Counted from the stretch's first letter, positions 15,665-23,861 are shown. The stretch is 32,988 nucleotides of DNA from an uncultured Collinsella sp. (GCA_900757615.1 CAAEON010000057.1:1-32988), one strand, 5' to 3'. A program made the numbers and translations. The notes: generated by a model from the letters alone, not told the origin.

Positions 15665-16327
15665 ATGGGCAACAACACAGCGGATATCTCTGTGGTCGAT
15701 GCCGTCCCCGCATCCGATAGCGCGGCAAAGCGCCTGACGGGCGACGAACGCCGTCGCGAGATTCTCGATGCCGTGCGCACCGTAAGCTCCGAGCTGGGCG
15801 TGTCCCACCTATCGGTATCGGCCGTGACCAAGCGAGCCGGCTGCACGCGCTCGCTGTTCTACCACTACTTCGCCGACATGGACGCCGCCGTCACCGCTGT
15901 TATGGACGAGGCGATCGACGGTTTTATCTCCGAGCTCGAGCAGTGGAATGCCGGCCGCACCGTCGGTGATATCGAGGGCGCGCTCGACACCGTCGCCCCA
16001 CTCTTTAAGCGTCTGGTCGCCAGCGGCCACGAGCTGCCGAGTACGCTCACCTCGAGCAGCGGCGCGCTCTACGGCGGCTTTTTGCACAACGTGGTCCAGC
16101 GCGTGGCGCAGTATATCTGCGATACCACCGTGGTGGATTTTGTCGCCCATCATGAGCTACGCATCGACCATGTCTACGAGACGTTCTACACCCTCATCAT
16201 GGGTCTTTTGATGTATATCCGCACGCACCCCGATGTGCCCGACGAGACGGTCAAGGAAATCATCGCCTCGACACTCCACATCGAGGGCTATACCGCCAAG
16301 TATCCGGAGCGCAAGCCCCAGAACTGA
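15665..16327 (+). CDS. TetR-family transcriptional regulator
   Basis: The 220-residue protein has a TetR DNA-binding domain at about residues 25-75, with a helix-turn-helix LSVSAVTKRAGCTRSLFYHYF. A variable helical ligand-binding domain with no recognised ligand follows. The first 22 residues are a low-complexity leader. AAAGGCGG precedes the ATG. It is divergent from the Fe-S flavoprotein and is followed after 63 bases by the membrane protein gene, so it probably controls both. The paired palindromes upstream are the likely binding sites. The inducing molecule cannot be told from sequence. Confidence 0.92.
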   Translation: MGNNTADISVVDAVPASDSAAKRLTGDERRREILDAVRTVSSELGVSHLSVSAVTKRAGCTRSLFYHYFADMDAAVTAVMDEAIDGFISELEQWNAGRTVGDIEGALDTVAPLFKRLVASGHELPSTLTSSSGALYGGFLHNVVQRVAQYICDTTVVDFVAHHELRIDHVYETFYTLIMGLLMYIRTHPDVPDETVKEIIASTLHIEGYTAKYPERKPQN

Positions 16328-16390
16328 CGACATTTGGCCAAACTGCCCGCGATCAGAAGAGGGGCCGCGGGCGTGTGAAAGGAGAGCAGC

Positions 16391-17398
16391 ATGCTGTTCG
16401 ATGTTTGGGGTAGCGATACCCTTATCCACTGGGCCGGCTGGGCCATGGTCTTTATTGGCCTCATCGTGCTCAACGAGGTCGGCCGCCGCACTAAGTTGGG
16501 CGCGGCAATCATCTTTGGCGTGGCTCCGCTGGCCATGACCATCTACTGCGTCGCCATCGCCATCGGCGTTTCGCAGGGTGCCGAGTGGGCGCTCACCAAC
16601 CCCACCCATGTGTACCAGAACAGCTGGTTCCACTACGCCAAGGTATACGCGGCACTGGCCGGTTGCTGGGGCTTCATTGCCATTAAGTACCAGTGGGGAA
16701 AGATCGGCAAGGCGCATTGGTTCCGCGCGTGGCCGTTTGTGATCGTCGCCATCAACATCATGATCGCCGTCGTGTCCGACTTTGAGAGCGCCTATCACTT
16801 CTTTGTCCTGGGCGAGTCCACCTGGGTCACCTCCGAGGGCGCCACGCAGCTCGCCGGCTGGAACAACGTGTTCAACGGCATCGCCGGTATCATCAACATC
16901 TTCTGCATGACCGGTTGGTGGAGCGTCTACGCCTCCGAGGACAAGACCGACATGCTGTGGCCCGACATGACCTGGGTCTACATCATCGCCTACGATATCT
17001 GGAACTTCTGCTACACCTACAACTGCCTGCCCACCCACTCCTGGTTCTGCGGCTTTGCGCTGCTGCTGGCGCCCACCGTCGCCGCCTTTATCTGGAACAA
17101 GGGCGGCTGGATCCAGAACCGCGCCTTTACGCTGGCCATTTGGTGCATGTTTGCCCAGGTGTTCCCGTTCTTCCAGGAGGAGTCCATCTTTGTGACCCAC
17201 TCCACGCTCGACCCCGTCGCCGCCACCGCGGTCTCGATCGCCGCGCTGATCGCCAACGTCGCCGCGATCATCTACATCGCCTACCGCGCCAAGAAGCTCG
17301 GCCGCAACCCCTACAAGCAGGATGTCTTTGAGGGCACCAGCGACTGGGAGAAGGCCACAGCTCGCCGTGCCAAGGTTGATTACGCGCACGCCGAGTAA
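16391..17398 (+). CDS. Polytopic membrane protein of unknown function (DUF5692-like)
   Basis: The 335-residue protein has about nine hydrophobic segments rich in Trp and aromatic residues, and a short basic cytoplasmic tail. From memory it resembles the family annotated as DUF5692, whose function is unknown; this name could not be checked here. AAAGGAGA precedes the ATG. It lies 63 bases after the TetR gene on the same strand and is closed by a strong terminator, so tetR and this gene probably form one transcript. A role in uptake, export or membrane electron transfer together with the divergent flavoprotein is possible but only inferred. Confidence 0.8.
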   Translation: MLFDVWGSDTLIHWAGWAMVFIGLIVLNEVGRRTKLGAAIIFGVAPLAMTIYCVAIAIGVSQGAEWALTNPTHVYQNSWFHYAKVYAALAGCWGFIAIKYQWGKIGKAHWFRAWPFVIVAINIMIAVVSDFESAYHFFVLGESTWVTSEGATQLAGWNNVFNGIAGIINIFCMTGWWSVYASEDKTDMLWPDMTWVYIIAYDIWNFCYTYNCLPTHSWFCGFALLLAPTVAAFIWNKGGWIQNRAFTLAIWCMFAQVFPFFQEESIFVTHSTLDPVAATAVSIAALIANVAAIIYIAYRAKKLGRNPYKQDVFEGTSDWEKATARRAKVDYAHAE

Positions 17399-17466
17399 CA
17401 TGTTGGCCGCTGTTGGCACTTGGGCATAGGCCCGCTCACCAGGCCTTTCAATCCAATGTCTCGCAG

Positions 17467-17507
17467 AGCCCCCGAAAAGCGTTTCGCTCGCTTTCCGGGG
17501 GCTTTTT
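17467..17507 (+). terminator. Rho-independent terminator after the membrane protein gene
   Basis: Arms 17467-17481 and 17489-17503 pair at 14 of 15 positions around a 7-base loop and are followed by a run of T (17503-17507). Confidence 0.9.
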
Positions 17508-17637
17508 GTCGTTGCGCCTCTATTCATCTATTCAAAAACACGCGCATATATAAAATCGGATTTCAAATCATGCGGCGGCTCTATGGAGCCCCCGTTTTTG
17601 GGTACATTGTTGTCCCGATATTGAGCTTGGGGGATAT
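17508..17637 (+). promoter_or_regulatory. Intergenic region before the 500-residue membrane-anchored protein
   Basis: The first half is AT-rich. A small hairpin GGCTC/GAGCC followed by CCCGTTTTT lies near 17578-17597 and may be a second terminator. GGGGGAT precedes the ATG at 17638. No firm promoter boxes were found. Confidence 0.35.
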
Positions 17638-19140
17638 ATGAAAGATGAGACGATGGACCAAGAGGATGCGGTCCAAGATGCAGAAGCGTGTGCCGAGGCC
17701 CTGGAGAGTCTAGACCAGATCGCGCTGGCCGAGATTACGTTTGACGATTCGAGCGTTAATGTGCAGGATGAGCCGGAAATCGAGGCGCAGCTCGATGATC
17801 AGGATGCAAAAGACGATGGCGCCGCGCCCACCGAAGACGAGGCAGGTCACGAAGACACCGAAAGCGAGGCCGGCAATCAGCCCGAATCCGACACGGGCGA
17901 GGAAACCGTCTTGCTCGACAGCTTGCCTGCCGAGGATTCGCTGACCCGCGAGCTTCCTGGCCTGGGTTCCGCACCAGCCGTGGACGAGACCATCGCCATG
18001 GGAGATATTCCCCTACCGTCCGTTCCTTCGGCACGCGAAGCCGAGGTTCGTCATCGTAAGATGTCGCCCAAGCGCCGCAATCTGATGGTCGCCGGTGTCG
18101 TGGCCGTCGCGCTCGTCGCCGGCGGTGCAGGCTATGCTGCCTGGAACGGATATCAGCAAGAGCAGGCTGCCGCTGTCGCCGCCAATGCCCACACGATGAT
18201 GTCAGTGCAGATTGGCGTGCATGCCGCGGGCCTCGACTGTTCCACTGGCTCCAAGATTCCCGTACAGGTGAGCGGTCAGGATTCTGACGGCTCCTCCGTG
18301 AGCGAAACGCTCTATGTTGACGAGCACGGCCGCGGCATCAAACTGCTGCCCGGCGATTACACGCTCTCCATCGCTGCCTCCCCCATCGCGGCCGACGGCA
18401 CTATCTATACCGTCCCGACCACCAAGGCGCAGGTCACGGTCAAGAGCGACGGGCAGGACCTGAGCGCCCAGGCCACCTTTAAGCTTAAGGTGCCCTCGGC
18501 CGACACGGTCACTGACGACCAGATCGATACCGCCGCCAAGTATGCCGAGGAGGGAGGCGCGAGCTCCGCCGCCGCCGCCAAGGTGCTCCAGCAGGCGGCA
18601 ACCGCGCGGCGCGACGCCGCCGTCAATGCCGTGAGCGCGCAAAAGGCACAGGCGGCCCGTGATGCCGACGCCCGTCATAAGGCAACCGACCTTTACCAGC
18701 TCGATATCCCCGTCGAGTGGTACGGCAAGGTCGAGACTTGGCAGAATGGCAGCACGCTATGCATCTATCTTGCCGGCGACAGCGATACGCCGATCGTGAC
18801 GCTCGTCGCGGTGCGCGAGGGCGAGAGCTTTACGCCCGATGAGGGCGATACGGTTTTGGGTGCGGCCAATCTAGGCAACGGTTATACCGTCTACGCCAGC
18901 GGCCCCGTCTATCCGTACGTGGTGCCCCAGACCATCAACGGGCGCACGCAAGATCCCGTGTCGACCTATCCCATGGACACCGCCATTGAGCTTGTCGAGC
19001 TTACGACCGGCAACCGCTATACATATAGCCAGATCAAGAACGTGCTGGTGGGTAAAGACGGCAAGGCCGACGCTGCCACCAAGCTCGAGTGCGACTACCT
19101 CGCCCAGATTCTGATGCCGAGCATCAAGGCCCAGGACTAG
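17638..19140 (+). CDS. Membrane-anchored protein of unknown function
   Basis: The 500-residue product has a strongly acidic, Glu/Asp-rich N-terminal region (about 1-135) and a basic patch RHRKMSPKRRN. One membrane helix lies at about 149-170, and a large C-terminal region is predicted outside the cell. The outer part begins with a beta-rich stretch, followed by an Ala-rich helical segment (about 300-350, likely coiled coil). A final domain starts near LYQLDIPVEWYGKVETW. It resembles no named family that I recognise. The organisation, an acidic tail inside and a ligand-type domain outside, recalls actinobacterial cell-surface proteins. The last codons are repeated in diverged form at 20669-20699, beyond the next gene. 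Confidence 0.8.
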   Translation: MKDETMDQEDAVQDAEACAEALESLDQIALAEITFDDSSVNVQDEPEIEAQLDDQDAKDDGAAPTEDEAGHEDTESEAGNQPESDTGEETVLLDSLPAEDSLTRELPGLGSAPAVDETIAMGDIPLPSVPSAREAEVRHRKMSPKRRNLMVAGVVAVALVAGGAGYAAWNGYQQEQAAAVAANAHTMMSVQIGVHAAGLDCSTGSKIPVQVSGQDSDGSSVSETLYVDEHGRGIKLLPGDYTLSIAASPIAADGTIYTVPTTKAQVTVKSDGQDLSAQATFKLKVPSADTVTDDQIDTAAKYAEEGGASSAAAAKVLQQAATARRDAAVNAVSAQKAQAARDADARHKATDLYQLDIPVEWYGKVETWQNGSTLCIYLAGDSDTPIVTLVAVREGESFTPDEGDTVLGAANLGNGYTVYASGPVYPYVVPQTINGRTQDPVSTYPMDTAIELVELTTGNRYTYSQIKNVLVGKDGKADAATKLECDYLAQILMPSIKAQD

Positions 19141-19141
19141 C
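19111..19141 (+). repeat. Left copy of 31-bp direct repeat flanking the AAA ATPase gene
   Basis: These bases cover the last codons and stop of the preceding gene (LMPSIKAQD-stop) plus one base. They match 20669-20699 at 27 of 31 positions, including a 13-base identical core. Confidence 0.8.
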
Positions 19142-19175
19142 CAGGCGCATCATGGTGCTCCCCAACCGTGATGAA

Positions 19176-19197
19176 GGGGCCAGGAGGTCCTGGCCCC
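19176..19197. terminator. Perfect hairpin between convergent genes
   Basis: GGGGCCAGGA (19176-19185) and TCCTGGCCCC (19188-19197) pair perfectly. It lies between the converging membrane-protein and AAA ATPase genes. It lacks a T-run, so its strength as a terminator is uncertain. Confidence 0.5.
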
Positions 19198-19213
19198 ACA
19201 GATCCGTAGATGA

Positions 19214-20566
19214 TTAGGTAAGGAGCCACTTCCATGCGGGAACAACGTGTACCACACCGTGCTCGCATGAAATATCGGCCTGCTCATCCATGGTAACGAT
19301 TGCCGACTCACCAAGATCGAACTGGGCCATCGAGGCATCAAGCGCGGCAATTTCGCGCTCGCGCGTTTTCTCACTTGCCATATCCACACTCACCTGAATC
19401 AGGCTATAAGCCCGCATGAGAAGTGCGTCCCCAGCCACAAAGTCCACCTCATGGCTTTTGCTCTTCTCTTTGATCAGCAGGCGGCAGACCGATCCGATCC
19501 TCACCGCGGGAGTCCTTCTTCTTAGCGCGTTGAACACTGCGGTCTCGAGCCTCTGGCCCTGGTCCAATGCCGATGCGGGAGAGAATGCTCCAAACATCGC
19601 GGGATCGACAGCGTAGACCTTAGACGCAGACCGCATGTTATTTGCCAGTGAACGCGTGAACTCCGGCACGGAGAACAGCAGGTAGGCATCCTCATAATAC
19701 TCAAGTAAGTCGCTGAGCGAATTACGACTGACGGGTATCTGCCTGCTCTTGAACTCGTTGTACACTTTGTTCACCGACAGCTCTCGTCCCGAAGATGCCA
19801 TACACCGCGTTAGGAACAGCGATGCCAGGCGAGGGTTCTTGACGTCGTAACGCTCAATGACGTCCATAGCGACCGTTCGCGAAGCATATTCCTGTAGCAG
19901 CTGAATCGCGTCTGCGGGCGTCTGCTCAAGCGTCGCGATGAATCCCCCTCGTTCAAGATATCCGATCAGATGATGTCGAAGCAGCGCTGCATCGCTTGGG
20001 GAAAAGGTCGCATCTGGCTCGAAAACGCTCCCCGTCTTATATCGAACGTATTCCGAAAAACTCAACGGAAAAAGCTCTCGTATAAGAGAACGACCCCTGA
20101 ACTCGCTCTTAAGTTCTGAGGACAGCATCTTAGAAGAAGATCCCGTCACATAGACGGTCGCTTTCTCCGTATCGACTACACGCCGCAGAAACGCACCCCA
20201 TTCGGGAATTTCCTGGATCTCGTCAAAGAAAATGTAGGCGCCCTCGCCTCGAGCAGCAGGATGCAGCGCATAGAACGTGTCGAGCACGTCCGCCAGCAGC
20301 GATGGCTCATACGGGCGCAAGCGCTCGTCCTCAAAATTAAAGTAAAGCATCCGGTCAAGCTCGACGCCCCGGCCCCGAAGCCGCTGCATCTCCTGATACA
20401 GGCGATACGTCTTTCCACAACGGCGGGCCCCCACAACCACATTTACGATGTTGTCGCGCTTTGGCTCCTGTGGGTTTCCCAGATCAAGGTCTCGCTCAAA
20501 GACCTGTGGAACCCCCTGCTGTTCAAAGTCCTTTATTTTCTGGGCGATCAAGTCGTTGAATGTCAT
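19214..20566 (-). CDS. AAA ATPase with DUF4143 C-terminal domain
   Basis: The 450-residue protein has the plan of the AAA_14/DUF4143 family. Walker A GARRCGKT lies at 46-53, Walker B YIFFDEIQEIPEW at about 112-124, a sensor TGSSSKML near 140, and a C-terminal region with HEVDFV near residue 375 that recalls PD-(D/E)xK-like folds. The family is common in gut bacteria and archaea and spreads readily; its role is not established (some members act in toxin-antitoxin-like or DNA-related functions). The ATG has GGAG 4 bases upstream. The promoter region is AT-rich and full of inverted repeats, and the gene is bounded by a direct repeat, so it looks acquired. Confidence 0.88.
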   Translation of the reverse strand: MTFNDLIAQKIKDFEQQGVPQVFERDLDLGNPQEPKRDNIVNVVVGARRCGKTYRLYQEMQRLRGRGVELDRMLYFNFEDERLRPYEPSLLADVLDTFYALHPAARGEGAYIFFDEIQEIPEWGAFLRRVVDTEKATVYVTGSSSKMLSSELKSEFRGRSLIRELFPLSFSEYVRYKTGSVFEPDATFSPSDAALLRHHLIGYLERGGFIATLEQTPADAIQLLQEYASRTVAMDVIERYDVKNPRLASLFLTRCMASSGRELSVNKVYNEFKSRQIPVSRNSLSDLLEYYEDAYLLFSVPEFTRSLANNMRSASKVYAVDPAMFGAFSPASALDQGQRLETAVFNALRRRTPAVRIGSVCRLLIKEKSKSHEVDFVAGDALLMRAYSLIQVSVDMASEKTREREIAALDASMAQFDLGESAIVTMDEQADISCEHGVVHVVPAWKWLLT

Positions 20567-20574
20567 GATTCTCC

Positions 20575-20634
20575 AATCTTGCTCTCTAGCTAATCAAAAT
20601 TATAGCGATTCTTGATTAATTAGAGAGCAAGATT
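20575..20634 (-). promoter_or_regulatory. Promoter of the AAA ATPase gene flanked by a long inverted repeat
   Basis: Perfect 14-bp arms (20575-20588 and 20621-20634, AATCTTGCTCTCTA type) and inner arms TAATCAA/TTGATTA enclose a minus-strand TATAAT (20599-20604). The arms flank the presumed start of transcription and the gene-proximal arm adjoins the ribosome site. This looks like a pair of operator half-sites for autoregulation. Confidence 0.55.
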
Positions 20635-20640
20635 ACGTGC

Positions 20641-20665
20641 AACTTGATTAATAGAAAATCAAGTT
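20641..20665. repeat. AT-rich inverted repeat at the outer edge of the AAA module
   Basis: AACTTGATT (20641-20649) and AATCAAGTT (20657-20665) form perfect 9-bp arms. They share the TTGATT core with the larger inverted repeat next to it and adjoin the right copy of the 31-bp direct repeat. Confidence 0.6.
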
Positions 20666-20668
20666 TTA

Positions 20669-20699
20669 CTGTTACCGAGCATCAAGGTCCAAGACTAGC
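20669..20699 (+). repeat. Right copy of 31-bp direct repeat flanking the AAA ATPase gene
   Basis: These bases read as LLPSIKVQD-stop in the plus frame, a diverged copy of the end of the gene at 17638-19140 (27 of 31 bases the same). No other part of that gene is found here. Confidence 0.8.
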
Positions 20700-20723
20700 A
20701 GCCCACGACACCAAATTAGCTAC

Positions 20724-20918
20724 TTAACGCCAGGGGTCAGCTTCGAACATTGGCTCGCGCTCGGGGCGGCGATCGCTGTAGGGATCGTAGCCGTCGTCGT
20801 CCTCGTTCTCGGCACGGATGTAGGGGTCGCGCGGCTTGGGTGCCGGCTTAGGCGCAGGCTTGGGTGCGGCGGACGCGGCATCGGTCGCCGGCGCGCTTGT
20901 CTTGATCTCGTCTTTCAT
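20724..20918 (-). CDS. Small proline/alanine-rich acidic protein, unknown function
   Basis: The 64-residue product has a Pro-Lys-Pro-Ala repeat (PKPAPKPAPKP) and an acidic, Tyr/Arg-rich C-terminal half. It has no membrane segment or known domain. The ATG at 20918 has AAGGAG 8 bases upstream; an ATG two codons earlier lies too near that site. It is the gene immediately downstream of the clpB terminator on the same strand. Confidence 0.6.
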   Translation of the reverse strand: MKDEIKTSAPATDAASAAPKPAPKPAPKPRDPYIRAENEDDDGYDPYSDRRPEREPMFEADPWR

Positions 20919-20967
20919 CTGCATAGCTCCTTGCATCGCATCCGTTCAGCATCATCGATTGTCGCAC

Positions 20968-21005
20968 GAAAAAGGGCGGCGGACCCAATTGGATCCGCCG
21001 CCCTT
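20968..21005 (-). terminator. Rho-independent terminator after clpB
   Basis: Perfect 12-bp arms (20972-20983 and 20994-21005) are followed on the minus strand by TTTTTCGTG. It lies about 45 bases after the clpB stop. Confidence 0.9.
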
Positions 21006-21050
21006 GGCGTTTAGAGACGGCTGGTAGATTTTAAGGCATGCCCCATAAAT

Positions 21051-23678
21051 CTACTCGGCGTCGGGCACCTCGTAGGTGGCCGCCGGCGTGTTGTCGCACA
21101 CGACGGTAAAGCCGCCGTCCTTGTCGACATCGACCGTCACCTGATCGCCCTCGCGCACCGTGCCGTCGATGATAGCGGCGGCGATGGCGTCCACGACCTC
21201 GCGCTGGACCAGGCGCTTGAGCGGACGGGCACCGAACACGGGGTCCAAGCCACCCACGGCGAGCATCTGCTTGGCCGCCGGGGTGATGGCAAGCGTCATG
21301 CGCTCCTTGGCCAGACGCGCGCGGACGTCGGCAAGCTGGATGTCGACGATCTTCTCGATCTGCGCCATGCCGAGCGGATGGAACACCACGATATCGTCGA
21401 TACGGTTGAGGAACTCGGGGCGGAAGGTCTGAGCCATGGCGGCGTCGACCTGATGGCGCATCTCCTCCTCGTCCTTACCGGACAGATCGGCGATGGCCTT
21501 GGAGCCCACGTTAGACGTCATGATGATAATCGTGTTCTTGAAGGACACCTGGCGACCCTGGCCATCGGTCAGACGGCCGTCGTCAAGCACCTGCAACAGC
21601 ACGTTAAAGACATCCGGATGAGCCTTCTCCATCTCGTCGAGCAAGATCACGGAGTACGGACGACGGCGCACGGCCTCGGTGAGCTGGCCGCCCTCGTCAT
21701 AGCCCACGTATCCCGGAGGCGCACCGATCAGACGCTGGACGCTGAACTTCTCCATGTACTCGGACATGTCGATACGCACGAGCGCGCGCTCGTCATCGAA
21801 CAGGCACTCGGCCAGCGCCTTGGCGAGCTCGGTCTTGCCCACGCCGGTGGGACCCAGGAAGAAGAAACTGCCGATGGGCTTGTCCGGGTCGGAGAGACCC
21901 GCACGGCTGCGACGCACGGCCGCGGCCACAGCGGAGACGGCCTCGTCCTGACCGATGACGCGCTTATGCAGCTCGCCCTCCAAGCCCTTCAACTTGTCGA
22001 GCTCGCCCTGCATCATCTTGGACACGGGCACGCCGGTCCAGGCGCTCACGACCTCGGCGATCTCATCGGAGGTCACCTGCTCGTTGAGGCCCTCGCCGTC
22101 CTGCTGCTTTTGTGCCTCGAGCGCGGCCTCGGAATCCTGAATCTGCTGCTGCAGACCAGGAATCACGGAGTAGCGAAGCTCGGACGCACGGCCCAGGTCG
22201 CCGTTGCGCGTCGCGCGCTCCTCTTCGCTCTTGGCCTCGTCAAGCTGTCCCTTAAGCTCCTGCACGTGGTCGATGGCGTTCTTCTGGTTGAGCCAGCCGG
22301 CCTTTTGCACGTTGAGCTTTTCCTGGACCTCGGCGATCTCCTGGCGCAGGGCCTCCAGACGCTCCTTGGAGGCGTCGTCGGTCTCCTTCATGAGCGCCTG
22401 TTCCTCGATCTGCAGCTGGGTGAGCTGGCGCGTGGTGGCGTCAATCTCGACCGGCATGCTGTCGAGCTCCATGCGCAGGCGGCTTGCGGCCTCATCGACC
22501 AGGTCGATGGCCTTGTCGGGCAGGAAGCGGTCGGCGATGTAGCGATCGGAGAGGTCGGCGGCGGCCACGAGCGCGCTATCGGTGATATGCACGCCGTGGA
22601 AGATCTCGTACTTCTCCTTGAGGCCACGCAGGATCGAGATGGTGTCCTCGACGGTAGGCTCGCTCACCATAACGGTCTGGAAACGACGGGCGAGCGCCGC
22701 GTCCTTCTCGATGTACTTGCGGTATTCGTCGAGCGTGGTCGCGCCAATCGCATGCAGGTCGCCACGGGCGAGCGCCGGCTTGAGGATGTTGCCGGCATCC
22801 ATGGAGCCCTCGGTGGCACCCGCGCCCACGATGGTGTGGAGCTCATCGATGAACAGGATGACCTTACCTTCCGATTTTTGCACTTCCTTGAGCACGGCCT
22901 TTAAGCGGTCCTCGAACTCGCCGCGATACTTGGCGCCAGCGACCAGCGCGCTCATGTCGAGCTCGATAAGGTCGCGGTCGCGCAGGGTGCTCGGCACGTC
23001 GCCGGCCACGATACGCTGGGCGATGCCCTCGACGATAGCAGTTTTACCGACGCCCGGCTCGCCGATGAGCACGGGGTTGTTCTTGGTACGACGGGACAGG
23101 ACCTGAATAGTACGGCGAATCTCGTCGGTACGGCCGATGACCGGGTCGAGCTTGCCGGCGCGGGCAAGGTCGCAGATGTTGCGACCGTACTGCTCCAGCG
23201 CCTCAAACTGCGTCTTGTCCTCGGCAGACGTCACGCGGTCATCGCCGCGCAGCTCCTCGTAGACCTGCTCGATGCGTTCCTTGGTCACGCCGGCATCGCG
23301 CAGCACGCGGCCCGCCTCGCCCTTGTCCTCGGCAAGTGACATCAGCAGATGCTCGGTCACCACAAAGCTGTCGCCCATCTTGGTGGCCTTCTTCTCGGCC
23401 TTTTCGATAACGCGGACGAGCTCGTTGGACAGGCCCATCTGCTGACCCTCGCCCGAAACCTTGGGCGCGTGGTCGATGGCATCTTGTGTGGAGCGTGCGA
23501 GCTGGGCCGGGTCGGCACCGATGCGCTCGATGATCACGGAGATATTGCGCTCGCCGGCACCGAGCAGGGCAGACAGCAGGTGGATCGGCTCCACCGCGCC
23601 GGCCTGCGCGTCGGCGGCCGTGCTCATGGCGGTCTGCAACGCCTCGCGCGACGTCATTGCTAGCTTATCGATTCTCAT
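21051..23678 (-). CDS. clpB: ATP-dependent protein disaggregase ClpB
   Basis: The 875-residue product is a full-length ClpB: N-terminal Clp repeat domain (about 1-150), first AAA domain with GEPGVGKTA near 205, and a middle coiled-coil domain (about 400-530) that binds DnaK. A second AAA domain follows, with GPTGVGKTE near 605 and the usual C-terminal D2 small domain. ClpB forms a hexamer and pulls proteins out of aggregates together with DnaK/DnaJ/GrpE. GAGAGGTGA precedes the ATG. The leader has a short GC hairpin (23700-23717). Upstream lies the same bipartite operator as at dnaK, so both are probably under HspR control. Confidence 0.98.
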   Translation of the reverse strand: MRIDKLAMTSREALQTAMSTAADAQAGAVEPIHLLSALLGAGERNISVIIERIGADPAQLARSTQDAIDHAPKVSGEGQQMGLSNELVRVIEKAEKKATKMGDSFVVTEHLLMSLAEDKGEAGRVLRDAGVTKERIEQVYEELRGDDRVTSAEDKTQFEALEQYGRNICDLARAGKLDPVIGRTDEIRRTIQVLSRRTKNNPVLIGEPGVGKTAIVEGIAQRIVAGDVPSTLRDRDLIELDMSALVAGAKYRGEFEDRLKAVLKEVQKSEGKVILFIDELHTIVGAGATEGSMDAGNILKPALARGDLHAIGATTLDEYRKYIEKDAALARRFQTVMVSEPTVEDTISILRGLKEKYEIFHGVHITDSALVAAADLSDRYIADRFLPDKAIDLVDEAASRLRMELDSMPVEIDATTRQLTQLQIEEQALMKETDDASKERLEALRQEIAEVQEKLNVQKAGWLNQKNAIDHVQELKGQLDEAKSEEERATRNGDLGRASELRYSVIPGLQQQIQDSEAALEAQKQQDGEGLNEQVTSDEIAEVVSAWTGVPVSKMMQGELDKLKGLEGELHKRVIGQDEAVSAVAAAVRRSRAGLSDPDKPIGSFFFLGPTGVGKTELAKALAECLFDDERALVRIDMSEYMEKFSVQRLIGAPPGYVGYDEGGQLTEAVRRRPYSVILLDEMEKAHPDVFNVLLQVLDDGRLTDGQGRQVSFKNTIIIMTSNVGSKAIADLSGKDEEEMRHQVDAAMAQTFRPEFLNRIDDIVVFHPLGMAQIEKIVDIQLADVRARLAKERMTLAITPAAKQMLAVGGLDPVFGARPLKRLVQREVVDAIAAAIIDGTVREGDQVTVDVDKDGGFTVVCDNTPAATYEVPDAE

Positions 23679-23767
23679 GGAATCACCTCTCTTGGGGCGG
23701 CCGCCCTACGGGGCGGCTTCACGTTGTTCGAAAAGTATTGTTGCCAGCTTTGCGCGATCTTATACAC

Positions 23768-23794
23768 AAATCTAAGTCTCTATATATAAGATTT
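23768..23794 (-). promoter_or_regulatory. Candidate HspR operator upstream of clpB
   Basis: AAATCTAAGT (23768-23777), 7 bases, TATAAGATTT (23785-23794). Both 10-bp arms and the 7-base spacer length are identical to the site upstream of dnaK. A minus-strand -10 box TATAAG (23759-23764) lies 3 bases from its edge, so a bound repressor would cover the -35 region. Confidence 0.75.
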
Positions 23795-23817
23795 TCTGAG
23801 TGCTCCCACGACATGCA

Positions 23818-23854
23818 AACCACCACAAAGGGGACAGGCACCTTTGTGGTGGTT
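23818..23854. repeat. REP-like hairpin repeat, copy 1 (inverted)
   Basis: Perfect 14-bp arms (23818-23831 and 23841-23854) surround the loop GGACAGGCA. The loop is the reverse complement of the loop in the copies at 24619 and 25486, so this copy is in the opposite orientation. Confidence 0.9.
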
Positions 23855-23861
23855 GCAGTCT

